From positions 1,309,816 to 1,360,131 of the forward strand of contig LM994670.1 in the NCBI GenBank assembly GCA_000753455.2: a stretch of 50,316 nucleotides of DNA. Direction: 5' to 3'. The notes under the pieces are model-generated. The model worked only from the letters and a program-made list of their open reading frames with translations, did not search any database and was not told where the DNA came from. This DNA comes from Clostridium jeddahitimonense. GTDB lineage: Bacteria > Bacillota > Clostridia > Clostridiales > Clostridiaceae. Both the position numbers and the translations under genes were made by a program. Shown piece by piece: positions 43,396 to 50,316 of the stretch; the first letter of the stretch is position 1; each line of letters begins with the position of its first letter.

Positions 43396-44220
43396 ATGAG
43401 AAAATTTAAAGAGAATATTTTAAAGATATTATTATATTTATCAGCAGTAGTAACTGTAGGAATATTGATTTTTATATTGGGATTTATATTTATAAAAGGA
43501 TACAAATTAATTAATTTCAATTACTTATTTAGTGAATATAAACCATCTGGTGGAGGTGGAATAAAACCGTTCATAATATCTACTCTATATACAGTTGGGT
43601 TATCACTAGCTATAGCAACACCTATAGGTGTTCTTGCTGCTGTTTATTTACAAGAATATGCAAAACAAGGAAGAATGGTAAAGGTTATAAGGTATTCGAC
43701 AGAGGCTTTAGCAGGAATACCTTCAATAGTTTATGGGTTATTTGGAGCAGCATTCTTTGTTGCGGCGTTGAATTTTGGCTATTCACTTATCGCAGGTTCG
43801 TTAACTTTATCTATAATCATATTACCTGTAATAATACGTACTACTGAGGAGGCTTTAAAAGTTGTACCACCTTCATATAGGGAAGCGTCACTTGGCCTTG
43901 GAGCTACAAAATTCCAAACTTTATATAAAGTAATTCTTCCAAGTGCAATACCAGGAATACTTTCAGGAGTGATTTTATCTATGGGGCGTGTAATAGGTGA
44001 ATCTGCTGCATTGTTTTTAACAGCAGGTACAGTGTATAAAATTCCTAAAAGTATTATGGCAAGTGGAAGGACGTTAACAGTTCATGCTTTTTTAGAAACA
44101 AAAGAAAAGGGAGATATAGCATCAGCAGCTGCTGCAGGAATAGTTTTAATAGCAATGATTTTAATATTAAACCTTCTGGCTAAGCTAATAAGTAAAAAGT
44201 TAAATAAGGCTGATTATTAA
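43396..44220 (+). CDS. pstA: Phosphate ABC transporter permease PstA
   Basis: A 274-residue membrane permease. Hydrophobic segments begin at about residue 9. Motifs are KPFIISTLYTVGLSLAIATP, LAGIPSIVYGLFGAAFF and the EAA-type loop YREASLGLGATKFQTLYKVI, followed by GESAALFLTAG. Its ribosome binding site is the AAGGAAGG at the end of pstC. Partner of PstC in the transmembrane channel. Confidence 0.95.
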   Translation: MRKFKENILKILLYLSAVVTVGILIFILGFIFIKGYKLINFNYLFSEYKPSGGGGIKPFIISTLYTVGLSLAIATPIGVLAAVYLQEYAKQGRMVKVIRYSTEALAGIPSIVYGLFGAAFFVAALNFGYSLIAGSLTLSIIILPVIIRTTEEALKVVPPSYREASLGLGATKFQTLYKVILPSAIPGILSGVILSMGRVIGESAALFLTAGTVYKIPKSIMASGRTLTVHAFLETKEKGDIASAAAAGIVLIAMILILNLLAKLISKKLNKADY

Positions 44221-44266
44221 TTAGATGTAACTAAGTTAATATTATACAAATTTAAGAGGTGTAAGT

Positions 44267-45031
44267 ATGTCAAATATAACAACACCTGAAATTCAGGTGA
44301 AAAATTTAGATTTATTTTATGGAGATAATCAAGCTCTGAAGAATATAAATATAGAAATAGAAAAAAATAAGGTTACAGCATTAATTGGACCATCAGGATG
44401 TGGGAAGTCTACTTTTTTAAGAACATTAAATAGAATGAATGATCTTATTCCCATAGTTAAAATTAATGGTGAAATTCTTGTTGGGGCAAAAGATATATAT
44501 AAGGATTATGATGAAATTGATTTAAGAAAAAAAGTAGGAATGGTATTCCAAAAACCTAATCCATTTCCAATGTCTATATATGATAATATTGCATATGGTC
44601 CAAGAATTCATGGTGTAAAAGATAAAAAGACATTAGATGAAATAGTTGAAAGAAGTTTAAAAGGCGCTGCATTATGGGATGAGGTTAAGGATAGGCTAAA
44701 AAAGAGTGCATTAGGTCTTTCTGGAGGACAGCAGCAAAGATTATGTATTGCAAGAACTATAGCTGTATCTCCTGAAATAATCTTAATGGATGAACCTACA
44801 TCTGCGTTGGACCCAATATCAACAAATAAAATGGAAGAGCTTATGCATGAATTGAAGAAACAATATACTGTAGTTATTGTTACTCATAATATGCAACAAG
44901 CAGGTAGAATAGCTGATAAAACTGCCTTCTTCTTATCTGGTGAACTTATAGAGTATGGAAGAACAGAAGATATTTTCTATAGACCACAAGATAAGAGAAC
45001 AGAGGATTATATATCAGGAAGATTTGGCTAA
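44267..45031 (+). CDS. pstB: Phosphate ABC transporter ATP-binding protein
   Basis: A 254-residue ATPase. Walker A is [10 protein letters not shown]-loop is [18 protein letters not shown], signature is [16 protein letters not shown], Walker B is [13 protein letters not shown] and the H-loop is [10 protein letters not shown]. The PFPMSIYDN segment is typical of PstB. AGAGGTG precedes ATG 44267. It powers import through PstCA. Confidence 0.97.
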   Translation: MSNITTPEIQVKNLDLFYGDNQALKNINIEIEKNKVTALIGPSGCGKSTFLRTLNRMNDLIPIVKINGEILVGAKDIYKDYDEIDLRKKVGMVFQKPNPFPMSIYDNIAYGPRIHGVKDKKTLDEIVERSLKGAALWDEVKDRLKKSALGLSGGQQQRLCIARTIAVSPEIILMDEPTSALDPISTNKMEELMHELKKQYTVVIVTHNMQQAGRIADKTAFFLSGELIEYGRTEDIFYRPQDKRTEDYISGRFG

Positions 45032-45052
45032 AAGTATAAAGGGAGTGAGATT

Positions 45053-45709
45053 GTGACAAGAAATGTTTTAGATAATAGAATGAAAACATTAATTTCTGAA
45101 TTAGCAGAAATGGGAAGTTTGGTAGAAAAACAATTACATGATAGTATTGAAGCTTTTAAAAACAGAGATATGGTTCTTGTAGAAAAAGTAATGAAAAATG
45201 ATGATAAGGTAGATGAATTAAATAAAAAAATTGAAGAGCAATGTTTAAAGTCTATGGCAATGGAATCACCGGTAGCCACAGATTTAAGAAAAATATTTAC
45301 TACATCTAAAATAGTTACAGACTTAGAAAGAATGGGAGACTATGCAGTAGATATTTGTAAGATAACCAAGAGAGTAGAACTAGAGCCAATTGGTGAGGAG
45401 TGTGATCCTATTTGGGAAATGGTTGATATTCTTATTAATATGATTGGAAAATCTATTGAAGCATTTGTAGATGGAAATGTTGAAGAGGCATACGAAATAT
45501 GCAAGATGGATGATAAGGTAGATATACTATATAGAGGATTATTTGCAGAAATGCTTAAAAAGATGGCTAAAGATGAAACTATGATAAATAGAGGTGCACA
45601 AATTTTATTTGCATCTAAATATTTAGAAAGAGTCGGGGATCATGTTACAAATATTTGTGAGTGGATAATTTTTTCTAAAAAAGGTGATTACGTAGATTTA
45701 AATGAGTAA
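45053..45709 (+). CDS. phoU: Phosphate signalling protein PhoU
   Basis: A 218-residue all-helical protein with two PhoU repeats. Each has the acidic metal-binding helices: ATDLRKIFTTSKIVTDLERM with GDYAVDI, and GAQILFASKYLERVGDHVTN. It links PstB to the PhoR kinase and damps the response when phosphate is plentiful. The GTG start at 45053 is behind GGGAGTGAG. Last gene of the pst operon, closed by a strong terminator. Confidence 0.95.
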   Translation: MTRNVLDNRMKTLISELAEMGSLVEKQLHDSIEAFKNRDMVLVEKVMKNDDKVDELNKKIEEQCLKSMAMESPVATDLRKIFTTSKIVTDLERMGDYAVDICKITKRVELEPIGEECDPIWEMVDILINMIGKSIEAFVDGNVEEAYEICKMDDKVDILYRGLFAEMLKKMAKDETMINRGAQILFASKYLERVGDHVTNICEWIIFSKKGDYVDLNE

Positions 45710-45710
45710 T

Positions 45711-45750
45711 AATAAAGAATATGAGATCTTCTCATATTCTTTATTTTATT
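45711..45750 (+). terminator. Strong terminator of the pst-phoU operon
   Basis: A perfect 16-bp stem from AATAAAGAATATGAGA and its complement has a 3-base loop, followed by TTTATTTG. Confidence 0.9.
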
Positions 45751-45847
45751 TGTAAAAATGTAACGCAAGATAATCTCTTTTATTGACTGAAGATAATTAA
45801 TAGGTTAATATATCATAGAGATGATAGGTTATTATAGGAGTGACGTT

Positions 45848-47182
45848 ATGAAGAATGTAGTAACAAATGTAATACCTTATAGTATTGCTGAAGAGATTGG
45901 CATCGAAGTTAATGATATTTTATTATCAGTAAATGGAGAAAAAGTAACAGACATTATTGATTATAGATTTTTAACAGCAGATGAAGAGTTAGTGTTGGAG
46001 ATGGAAAAATCAAGTGGCGAGATTTGGGAGTACGAAATCGAGAAAGATTACGGGGAAGAGCTTGGTTTAGAATTTGGTGGCGGAATAATGGATAAAGCAA
46101 AAAGATGTAGCAATAAATGCATGTTTTGTTTTATAGATCAAAATCCAAAAGGAATGAGAGAAACTTTATATTTTAAGGATGATGATTCACGACTATCTTT
46201 TCTTCAAGGAAATTTTGTAACATTAACTAATATGAAAGATGAGGACATAGATAGAATTATTAGATATAGGATTAGTCCTATAAATATTTCTGTACATACG
46301 ACAAATCCAGAATTGAGAGTTAAGATGCTTGGTAATAGATTTGCAGGGCAAGTTTATGATAGAATGAAAAGACTAGCAGAGGCAGGTATAGAAATGCATT
46401 GTCAAATAGTTCTTATTCCTGAAGTAAATAATAAGGATGAACTTAAGAGAACTATAAATGATTTATATAGCTTGCATCCATCTGTTGCTAATATAGCAGT
46501 GGTGCCAATAGGTATTACTAAGTTTAGAGAAGGATTGGTTAAAGTAAAAACCTTTGATAAAGAGTTAGCTAGAGAAGAGTTAGAAATGGTTATCGAGCTC
46601 CAAGAAAAGTTTATGAAAGAAATTGGAGATCCTTTTATAAGAATGTCTGATGAATTTTATATAGTGTCAGGAATAGATGTACCAGAAGAGGATTTTTATA
46701 AAGGGTACGAACAAATTGAAGATGGAGTTGGAATGATTAGATGTTTCAGGGAAGCAATCAATTATGGAGTGCAAAATCTTAGAAAAGATATTAGTGGTAC
46801 ATTTACAATAGCTACTGGAAAACTTGCATTTAATGAAGTGTTTAATGGGGCTAAAAAAATAATGGGTGCTAATGAAAATATAAGAATTGATGTATTTGAA
46901 ATAATAAATCATTTTTATGGTGAATCTATAACAGTTACAGGACTTTTAACTGGTAAAGATATAATAAGTCAATTAAAGGGTAGAATTAAAAGTGAATATT
47001 TAATTATGTCTAGCAATATGTTCAGAAAAGGATATGAGTTAGCTCCGGCTGATTATATAATGCTTGATGATGTGAGAGTAGAGGATATAGAAGAAGATTT
47101 AGGAGTTAAGGTTCTTGTGGTAGATCACACAGGAGAAGACTTAATAGATATTATAAACGATGTTTGTCAGGAGGAAAAATAA
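45848..47182 (+). CDS. DUF512 Fe-S protein with PDZ-like N-terminus
   Basis: A 444-residue cytoplasmic protein. The N-terminal PDZ-like segment (about 1-65) is [21 protein letters not shown] radical-SAM-like cluster motif, Cys87-x3-Cys91-x2-Cys94 in [12 protein letters not shown], begins a TIM-barrel-like middle region ([19 protein letters not shown]). The C-terminal DUF512 domain (about 215-440) includes [13 protein letters not shown] [11 protein letters not shown]. Function of the family is unestablished. It is fixed next to der in clostridia. The start is ATG 45848 with TAGGAGTGA. Its stop overlaps the der ATG by one base, so the genes are coupled, which hints at a ribosome- or RNA-related role. 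Confidence 0.87.
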   Translation: MKNVVTNVIPYSIAEEIGIEVNDILLSVNGEKVTDIIDYRFLTADEELVLEMEKSSGEIWEYEIEKDYGEELGLEFGGGIMDKAKRCSNKCMFCFIDQNPKGMRETLYFKDDDSRLSFLQGNFVTLTNMKDEDIDRIIRYRISPINISVHTTNPELRVKMLGNRFAGQVYDRMKRLAEAGIEMHCQIVLIPEVNNKDELKRTINDLYSLHPSVANIAVVPIGITKFREGLVKVKTFDKELAREELEMVIELQEKFMKEIGDPFIRMSDEFYIVSGIDVPEEDFYKGYEQIEDGVGMIRCFREAINYGVQNLRKDISGTFTIATGKLAFNEVFNGAKKIMGANENIRIDVFEIINHFYGESITVTGLLTGKDIISQLKGRIKSEYLIMSSNMFRKGYELAPADYIMLDDVRVEDIEEDLGVKVLVVDHTGEDLIDIINDVCQEEK

Positions 47183-48498
47183 TGGGAAAACCAATAGTAG
47201 CTATAGTTGGAAGACCGAATGTAGGTAAATCAACATTATTTAATAAATTAGCAGGAAAAAGAATCTCTATTGTGCAAGATACTCCAGGAGTAACTAGAGA
47301 TAGAGTTTATGCGGAAGCAGAGTGGTTAAATCATGTATTTACAATGATAGATACAGGTGGAATTGAGCCAGAAAATCAAGATATAATAGTAAAACAAATG
47401 AGAAGACAAGCGAACATTGCCATTGAAACAGCTGACGTTATAATGTTTGTTGTTGATGGAAAAGAAGGGTTAACAGCTGCAGATAATGAAGTTGCAACAA
47501 TGCTTAGAAAATCTAAAAAACCTGTTGTATTAGTTGTTAACAAGATTGACAACTTGAAGGATGAAGAAAATGCTTGGGAATTCTATAACTTAGGAATAGG
47601 TGATCCTGTAGCAGTGTCAGCTGGTCAAGGAAAAGGCCTTGGAGATATGCTTGATATGGTAGTAGGTCATTTTAAATCTATAGGAGAAGCTGATGAAGAG
47701 GAAGATGATATAAAAATAGCTATGATAGGAAAGCCTAACGTAGGTAAATCTTCATTAATAAATAGGTTGTTAGGTGAGGAAAGATTAATTGTTTCTGAAA
47801 TAGCAGGGACTACAAGGGATGCTATAGATAGTAGAATAGAAACTAGTTTTGGCAAGTTTACATTAATAGATACAGCTGGACTTAGAAGAAAGAGTAAAGT
47901 AAAAGAAGAGATTGAGAGATATTCGGTTATAAGAACTCTTGCTGCTATAGAGAGAGCTGATGTATGCATACTTATGATAGATGCAACTGAAGGTGTTACT
48001 GATCAAGATGAAAAGATTATAGGATTTGCTCATGAGTTAAATAAAGCTATCATGGTTGTAGTAAATAAGTGGGATCTTATTGAAAAAGATGGTAAGACTA
48101 TGGATGTTTATAAGAAGGATTTACAATCAAATCTAAAATTTATAGGTTATGCTAAATATTTATTTATATCTGCTTTAACAGGTCAAAGAGCTAATAAGGT
48201 ATTAGAGGTAGCTAAAGAATGTTACGATAACTATAATAAGAGAGTTGGAACAGGTGTCTTAAATGATGTAATAAGTAAAGCAATACTTATGAAAGAACCT
48301 CCAGTAGTAGCATTAAAAAGACTTAAGATCTATTATGCAACACAAGTGGCAACAAAACCACCAAAGTTTGTATTCTTTGTTAATGATACAAATGCAAGAC
48401 ATTTCTCTTATGAAAGATATTTAGAAAATCAGTTAAGAGATAGCTTTGATTTTAGTGGTACAGGAGTTCAAATAGAGTATAGAGAAAGAAAGGAATAA
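47182..48498 (+). CDS. der: Ribosome biogenesis GTPase Der (EngA)
   Basis: A 438-residue protein with two tandem GTPase domains: G1 GRPNVGKST with DTPGVTRD and VNKID, then G1 GKPNVGKSS with AGTTRDAID and VNKWDL. A C-terminal KH-like domain (about 355-438) follows, with [20 protein letters not shown]. It acts in 50S subunit assembly. The start is ATG 47182 in the TAATG overlap with the DUF512 gene, behind CAGGAGG. Confidence 0.96.
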   Translation: MGKPIVAIVGRPNVGKSTLFNKLAGKRISIVQDTPGVTRDRVYAEAEWLNHVFTMIDTGGIEPENQDIIVKQMRRQANIAIETADVIMFVVDGKEGLTAADNEVATMLRKSKKPVVLVVNKIDNLKDEENAWEFYNLGIGDPVAVSAGQGKGLGDMLDMVVGHFKSIGEADEEEDDIKIAMIGKPNVGKSSLINRLLGEERLIVSEIAGTTRDAIDSRIETSFGKFTLIDTAGLRRKSKVKEEIERYSVIRTLAAIERADVCILMIDATEGVTDQDEKIIGFAHELNKAIMVVVNKWDLIEKDGKTMDVYKKDLQSNLKFIGYAKYLFISALTGQRANKVLEVAKECYDNYNKRVGTGVLNDVISKAILMKEPPVVALKRLKIYYATQVATKPPKFVFFVNDTNARHFSYERYLENQLRDSFDFSGTGVQIEYRERKE

Positions 48499-48503
48499 TC
48501 TAT

Positions 48504-49496
48504 ATGAGTAAAGTGGCTTTTTTAGGTGGTGGGAGTTTTGGAACATCACTAGCTATATTATTAGGAAACAAAGGAAATGATGTATCTATATATGATAGAG
48601 ATATATTAGTAGTTAATGATATTAATAAGAATAGAAAAAATGATAGGTATATAAAGGGTTTACAAATACCTAAGAATGTCACAGCTTATAATGATGTTGA
48701 TGAAGCTTTAGAAGATGTGGAATATGTTGTTTTAGCTTTACCATCTCAGATTATAAGAATTGGGGCTGAAATTTTACGAGGGAAAATATCTTCTGATATA
48801 CCAGTTATTTGTATAGCTAAAGGAATAGAAGAAGGTACAAATAAAACTTTAGTAGAAGTTATCAATGATGTAATTGATAACCCTGTAGTTGTTCTATCAG
48901 GCCCAAGTCATGCTGAGGAGGTTGCATTTAATATACCAACTACTGTAGTGACGTCTTCTAAAAATATGAAAATAGCAGAAGAAGTTCAAGACTTATTTAT
49001 GACTAAAGAGTTTAGAGTTTATACTAATAGCGATTTAGTTGGAGTAGAAGTTGGCGGAGCAGTAAAGAATATTATTGCATTAGCTGCGGGTGTTTGCGAT
49101 GGATTAGGATATGGAGATAATACTAAAGCTGCATTAATGACCAGAGGAATGGCTGAAATAGTAAGAATAGGTACAAAATTAGGTGGAAATATTGAAACCT
49201 TTTTAGGTTTAACAGGGATGGGAGATCTTATTGTTACTTGTACTAGTATGCACTCTAGAAATAGAAAAGCTGGTATATTAATAGGAAAAGGTATGAGTAA
49301 AGATGAAGCTATAAAGGAAGTTGGTATGGTAGTAGAAGGAATAACTGCCTGTCATGCTTTCTACAAACTAAAAGAAGAGCTAGATGTAGAAATGCCTATT
49401 ACAGATGGACTTTATAGGGTTTTATTCGAAGATAGAAAAGCTAAAGATGTAGTAGATGAACTTTTAAAAAGAGACAAAAAATCAGAAGTTTATTAG
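48504..49496 (+). CDS. gpsA: Glycerol-3-phosphate dehydrogenase [NAD(P)+]
   Basis: A 330-residue enzyme that reduces dihydroxyacetone phosphate to sn-glycerol 3-phosphate for phospholipids. The Rossmann motif is [10 protein letters not shown], with further motifs [10 protein letters not shown], Lys in [13 protein letters not shown] and [10 protein letters not shown]. The catalytic Lys and GpsA signature are intact and the length is normal. It begins 5 bases after der with a modest AAAGGA ribosome binding site. A terminator separates it from spoIVA. Confidence 0.96.
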   Translation: MSKVAFLGGGSFGTSLAILLGNKGNDVSIYDRDILVVNDINKNRKNDRYIKGLQIPKNVTAYNDVDEALEDVEYVVLALPSQIIRIGAEILRGKISSDIPVICIAKGIEEGTNKTLVEVINDVIDNPVVVLSGPSHAEEVAFNIPTTVVTSSKNMKIAEEVQDLFMTKEFRVYTNSDLVGVEVGGAVKNIIALAAGVCDGLGYGDNTKAALMTRGMAEIVRIGTKLGGNIETFLGLTGMGDLIVTCTSMHSRNRKAGILIGKGMSKDEAIKEVGMVVEGITACHAFYKLKEELDVEMPITDGLYRVLFEDRKAKDVVDELLKRDKKSEVY

Positions 49497-49501
49497 TAGT
49501 T

Positions 49502-49534
49502 AAATGCACGTATATAAATATACGTGCATTTTTT
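49502..49534 (+). terminator. Intrinsic terminator of the DUF512-der-gpsA operon
   Basis: ATGCACGTATA and TATACGTGCAT form an 11-bp stem with a TAAA loop and a T6 tail. Confidence 0.92.
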
Positions 49535-49622
49535 GTATTTAAATATAATATACATAAATAAATTGTTGTAAAAAATAATTTAATTTTTATAATTAAAAGA
49601 AATTATAAGTGTAAAAAACAGT

Positions 49623-49649
49623 ATACTTTTTTAAAAGCAGGAATATATA
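49623..49649 (+). promoter_or_regulatory. Possible SigE promoter of spoIVA
   Basis: ATA at 49623-49625 and an AATATATA element at about 49642-49649 have the spacing of a SigE promoter. The match is weak in this AT-rich DNA; spoIVA is a known SigE-dependent gene. Confidence 0.25.
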
Positions 49650-49682
49650 TATAGTGTTAAAAATATATAGGAGGGCAAATTA

Positions 49683-50316
49683 GTGGAGGGTTTCAACATA
49701 TACAGAGATATTGCAGAAAGAACTCAAGGGGACATATATGTAGGTGTAGTAGGACCTGTTAGAACAGGTAAGTCTACATTTATTAAAAAATTTATGGATC
49801 TAATGGTTATACCCAAAATCGAAAATTCTTTTAAGAAAGAGAGAGCAAAGGATGAGTTACCACAAAGTGGTTCAGGAAAAACTATTCATACTACAGAACC
49901 TAAATTTGTGCCAAATGAGGCAGTGGAGATTACTGTAGATGAGGATATAAGCTTTAAAGTAAGATTAGTTGACTGTGTAGGATACATTGTAAAAGGGGCT
50001 TTGGGATATTTAGAAGAAGATGAGCCTAAGATGGTAAACACACCATGGTATGATTATGAGATACCTTTTGAAGATGCAGCAGAAATAGGGACAAGAAAGG
50101 TTATAACTGATCATTCTACTATAGGACTTGTTGTTACTACAGATGGTAGTATAACTGGATTAGAAAGATCAGAGTACTTAGAAGCAGAAGAGAGGGTAAT
50201 AGATGAGTTAAAGTCAATAAAAAAACCTTTCGTAGTTGTACTTAATACTAAAAACATAAATTCACCTGAAACTGAAACATTGAAAAAGCAATTAGAAACT
50301 AAATATGATGTTACAG
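49683..50316 (+). CDS. spoIVA: Stage IV sporulation protein A, N-terminal part (truncated by window edge)
   Basis: The first 211 residues of the spore-coat basement ATPase that polymerises on the forespore surface. The P-loop is VVGPVRTGKSTF (about 23-34), with TTEPKFVPNEA, a DCVGYIVKGALGY segment in the Walker B position and TDHSTIGLVVTTDGSI, all typical of SpoIVA. The GTG start at 49683 has AGGAGGG 7-8 bases upstream. The gene runs off the window and its C-terminal anchoring region is not seen. A SigE-type promoter is only weakly visible. Confidence 0.95.
   Translation, partial: MEGFNIYRDIAERTQGDIYVGVVGPVRTGKSTFIKKFMDLMVIPKIENSFKKERAKDELPQSGSGKTIHTTEPKFVPNEAVEITVDEDISFKVRLVDCVGYIVKGALGYLEEDEPKMVNTPWYDYEIPFEDAAEIGTRKVITDHSTIGLVVTTDGSITGLERSEYLEAEERVIDELKSIKKPFVVVLNTKNINSPETETLKKQLETKYDVT

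Overview
The window is AT-rich, spore-former DNA whose gene content and order fit a Clostridium sensu stricto (cluster I) chromosome. Evidence for this is the spoIIGA-sigE-sigG cluster, an intact sigK, spoIVA, a T-box-controlled alaS followed by ireB-ruvX-DUF1292-fur-rnjA, a fused adhE, strong GGAGG ribosome binding sites and frequent GTG/TTG starts. Species cannot be assigned from the sequence alone. Nearly all genes lie on the plus strand; only the truncated nadE at the left edge is on the minus strand. I see no tRNA, rRNA, IS element, prophage, CRISPR array or attachment site.

Layout. 1-2.4 kb: partial glutamine-dependent NAD synthetase (minus) and a divergent NfeD-like/SPFH membrane-microdomain pair. 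2.5-6.8 kb: a small accessory block of poorly characterised proteins (zinc ribbon, SEC-C, small membrane protein, TPR protein, MarR regulator, membrane protein). 6.9-9.7 kb: adhE behind a consensus promoter bracketed by two Rex-like operators. 9.9-15.6 kb: secreted CAP protein, rarA, and an iscR-iscS-iscU-mnmA operon for Fe-S assembly and tRNA thiolation. 15.7-17.2 kb: a PRC-barrel protein overlapping an AI-2E family permease. 17.2-23.6 kb: alanine T-box, alaS, ireB, ruvX, DUF1292, fur, rnjA. 23.8-31.0 kb: typA, mltG, an O-methyltransferase, a U32 peptidase, udk, and a class B penicillin-binding protein. 31.2-38.0 kb: sigK, pilT, ftsZ, spoIIGA, sigE, sigG, ylmC, nrdR, linking cell division to the sporulation sigma cascade. 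38.2-45.7 kb: pgeF, phoP-phoR and pstS-pstC-pstA-pstB-phoU, a complete phosphate-starvation module. 45.8-50.3 kb: a DUF512 Fe-S protein, der, gpsA and the start of spoIVA.

The genes form a few working modules: redox-controlled fermentation (Rex sites and adhE), Fe-S supply (isc), charging-controlled alanyl-tRNA synthesis (T-box), RNA decay and ribosome GTPases, wall synthesis (mltG, PBP), septation and mother-cell/forespore transcription, and phosphate sensing and uptake. Most of this is conserved core genome. I found no clearly new multigene system. The observations most worth following are cis-regulatory: an intrinsic-terminator-like hairpin whose 3' arm contains the ribosome binding site of the PBP gene, an ireB ribosome binding site separated from its start codon by a hairpin, a consensus promoter placed directly before a perfect-palindrome terminator in the rnjA-typA gap, and phased TTAAC repeats before pstS.
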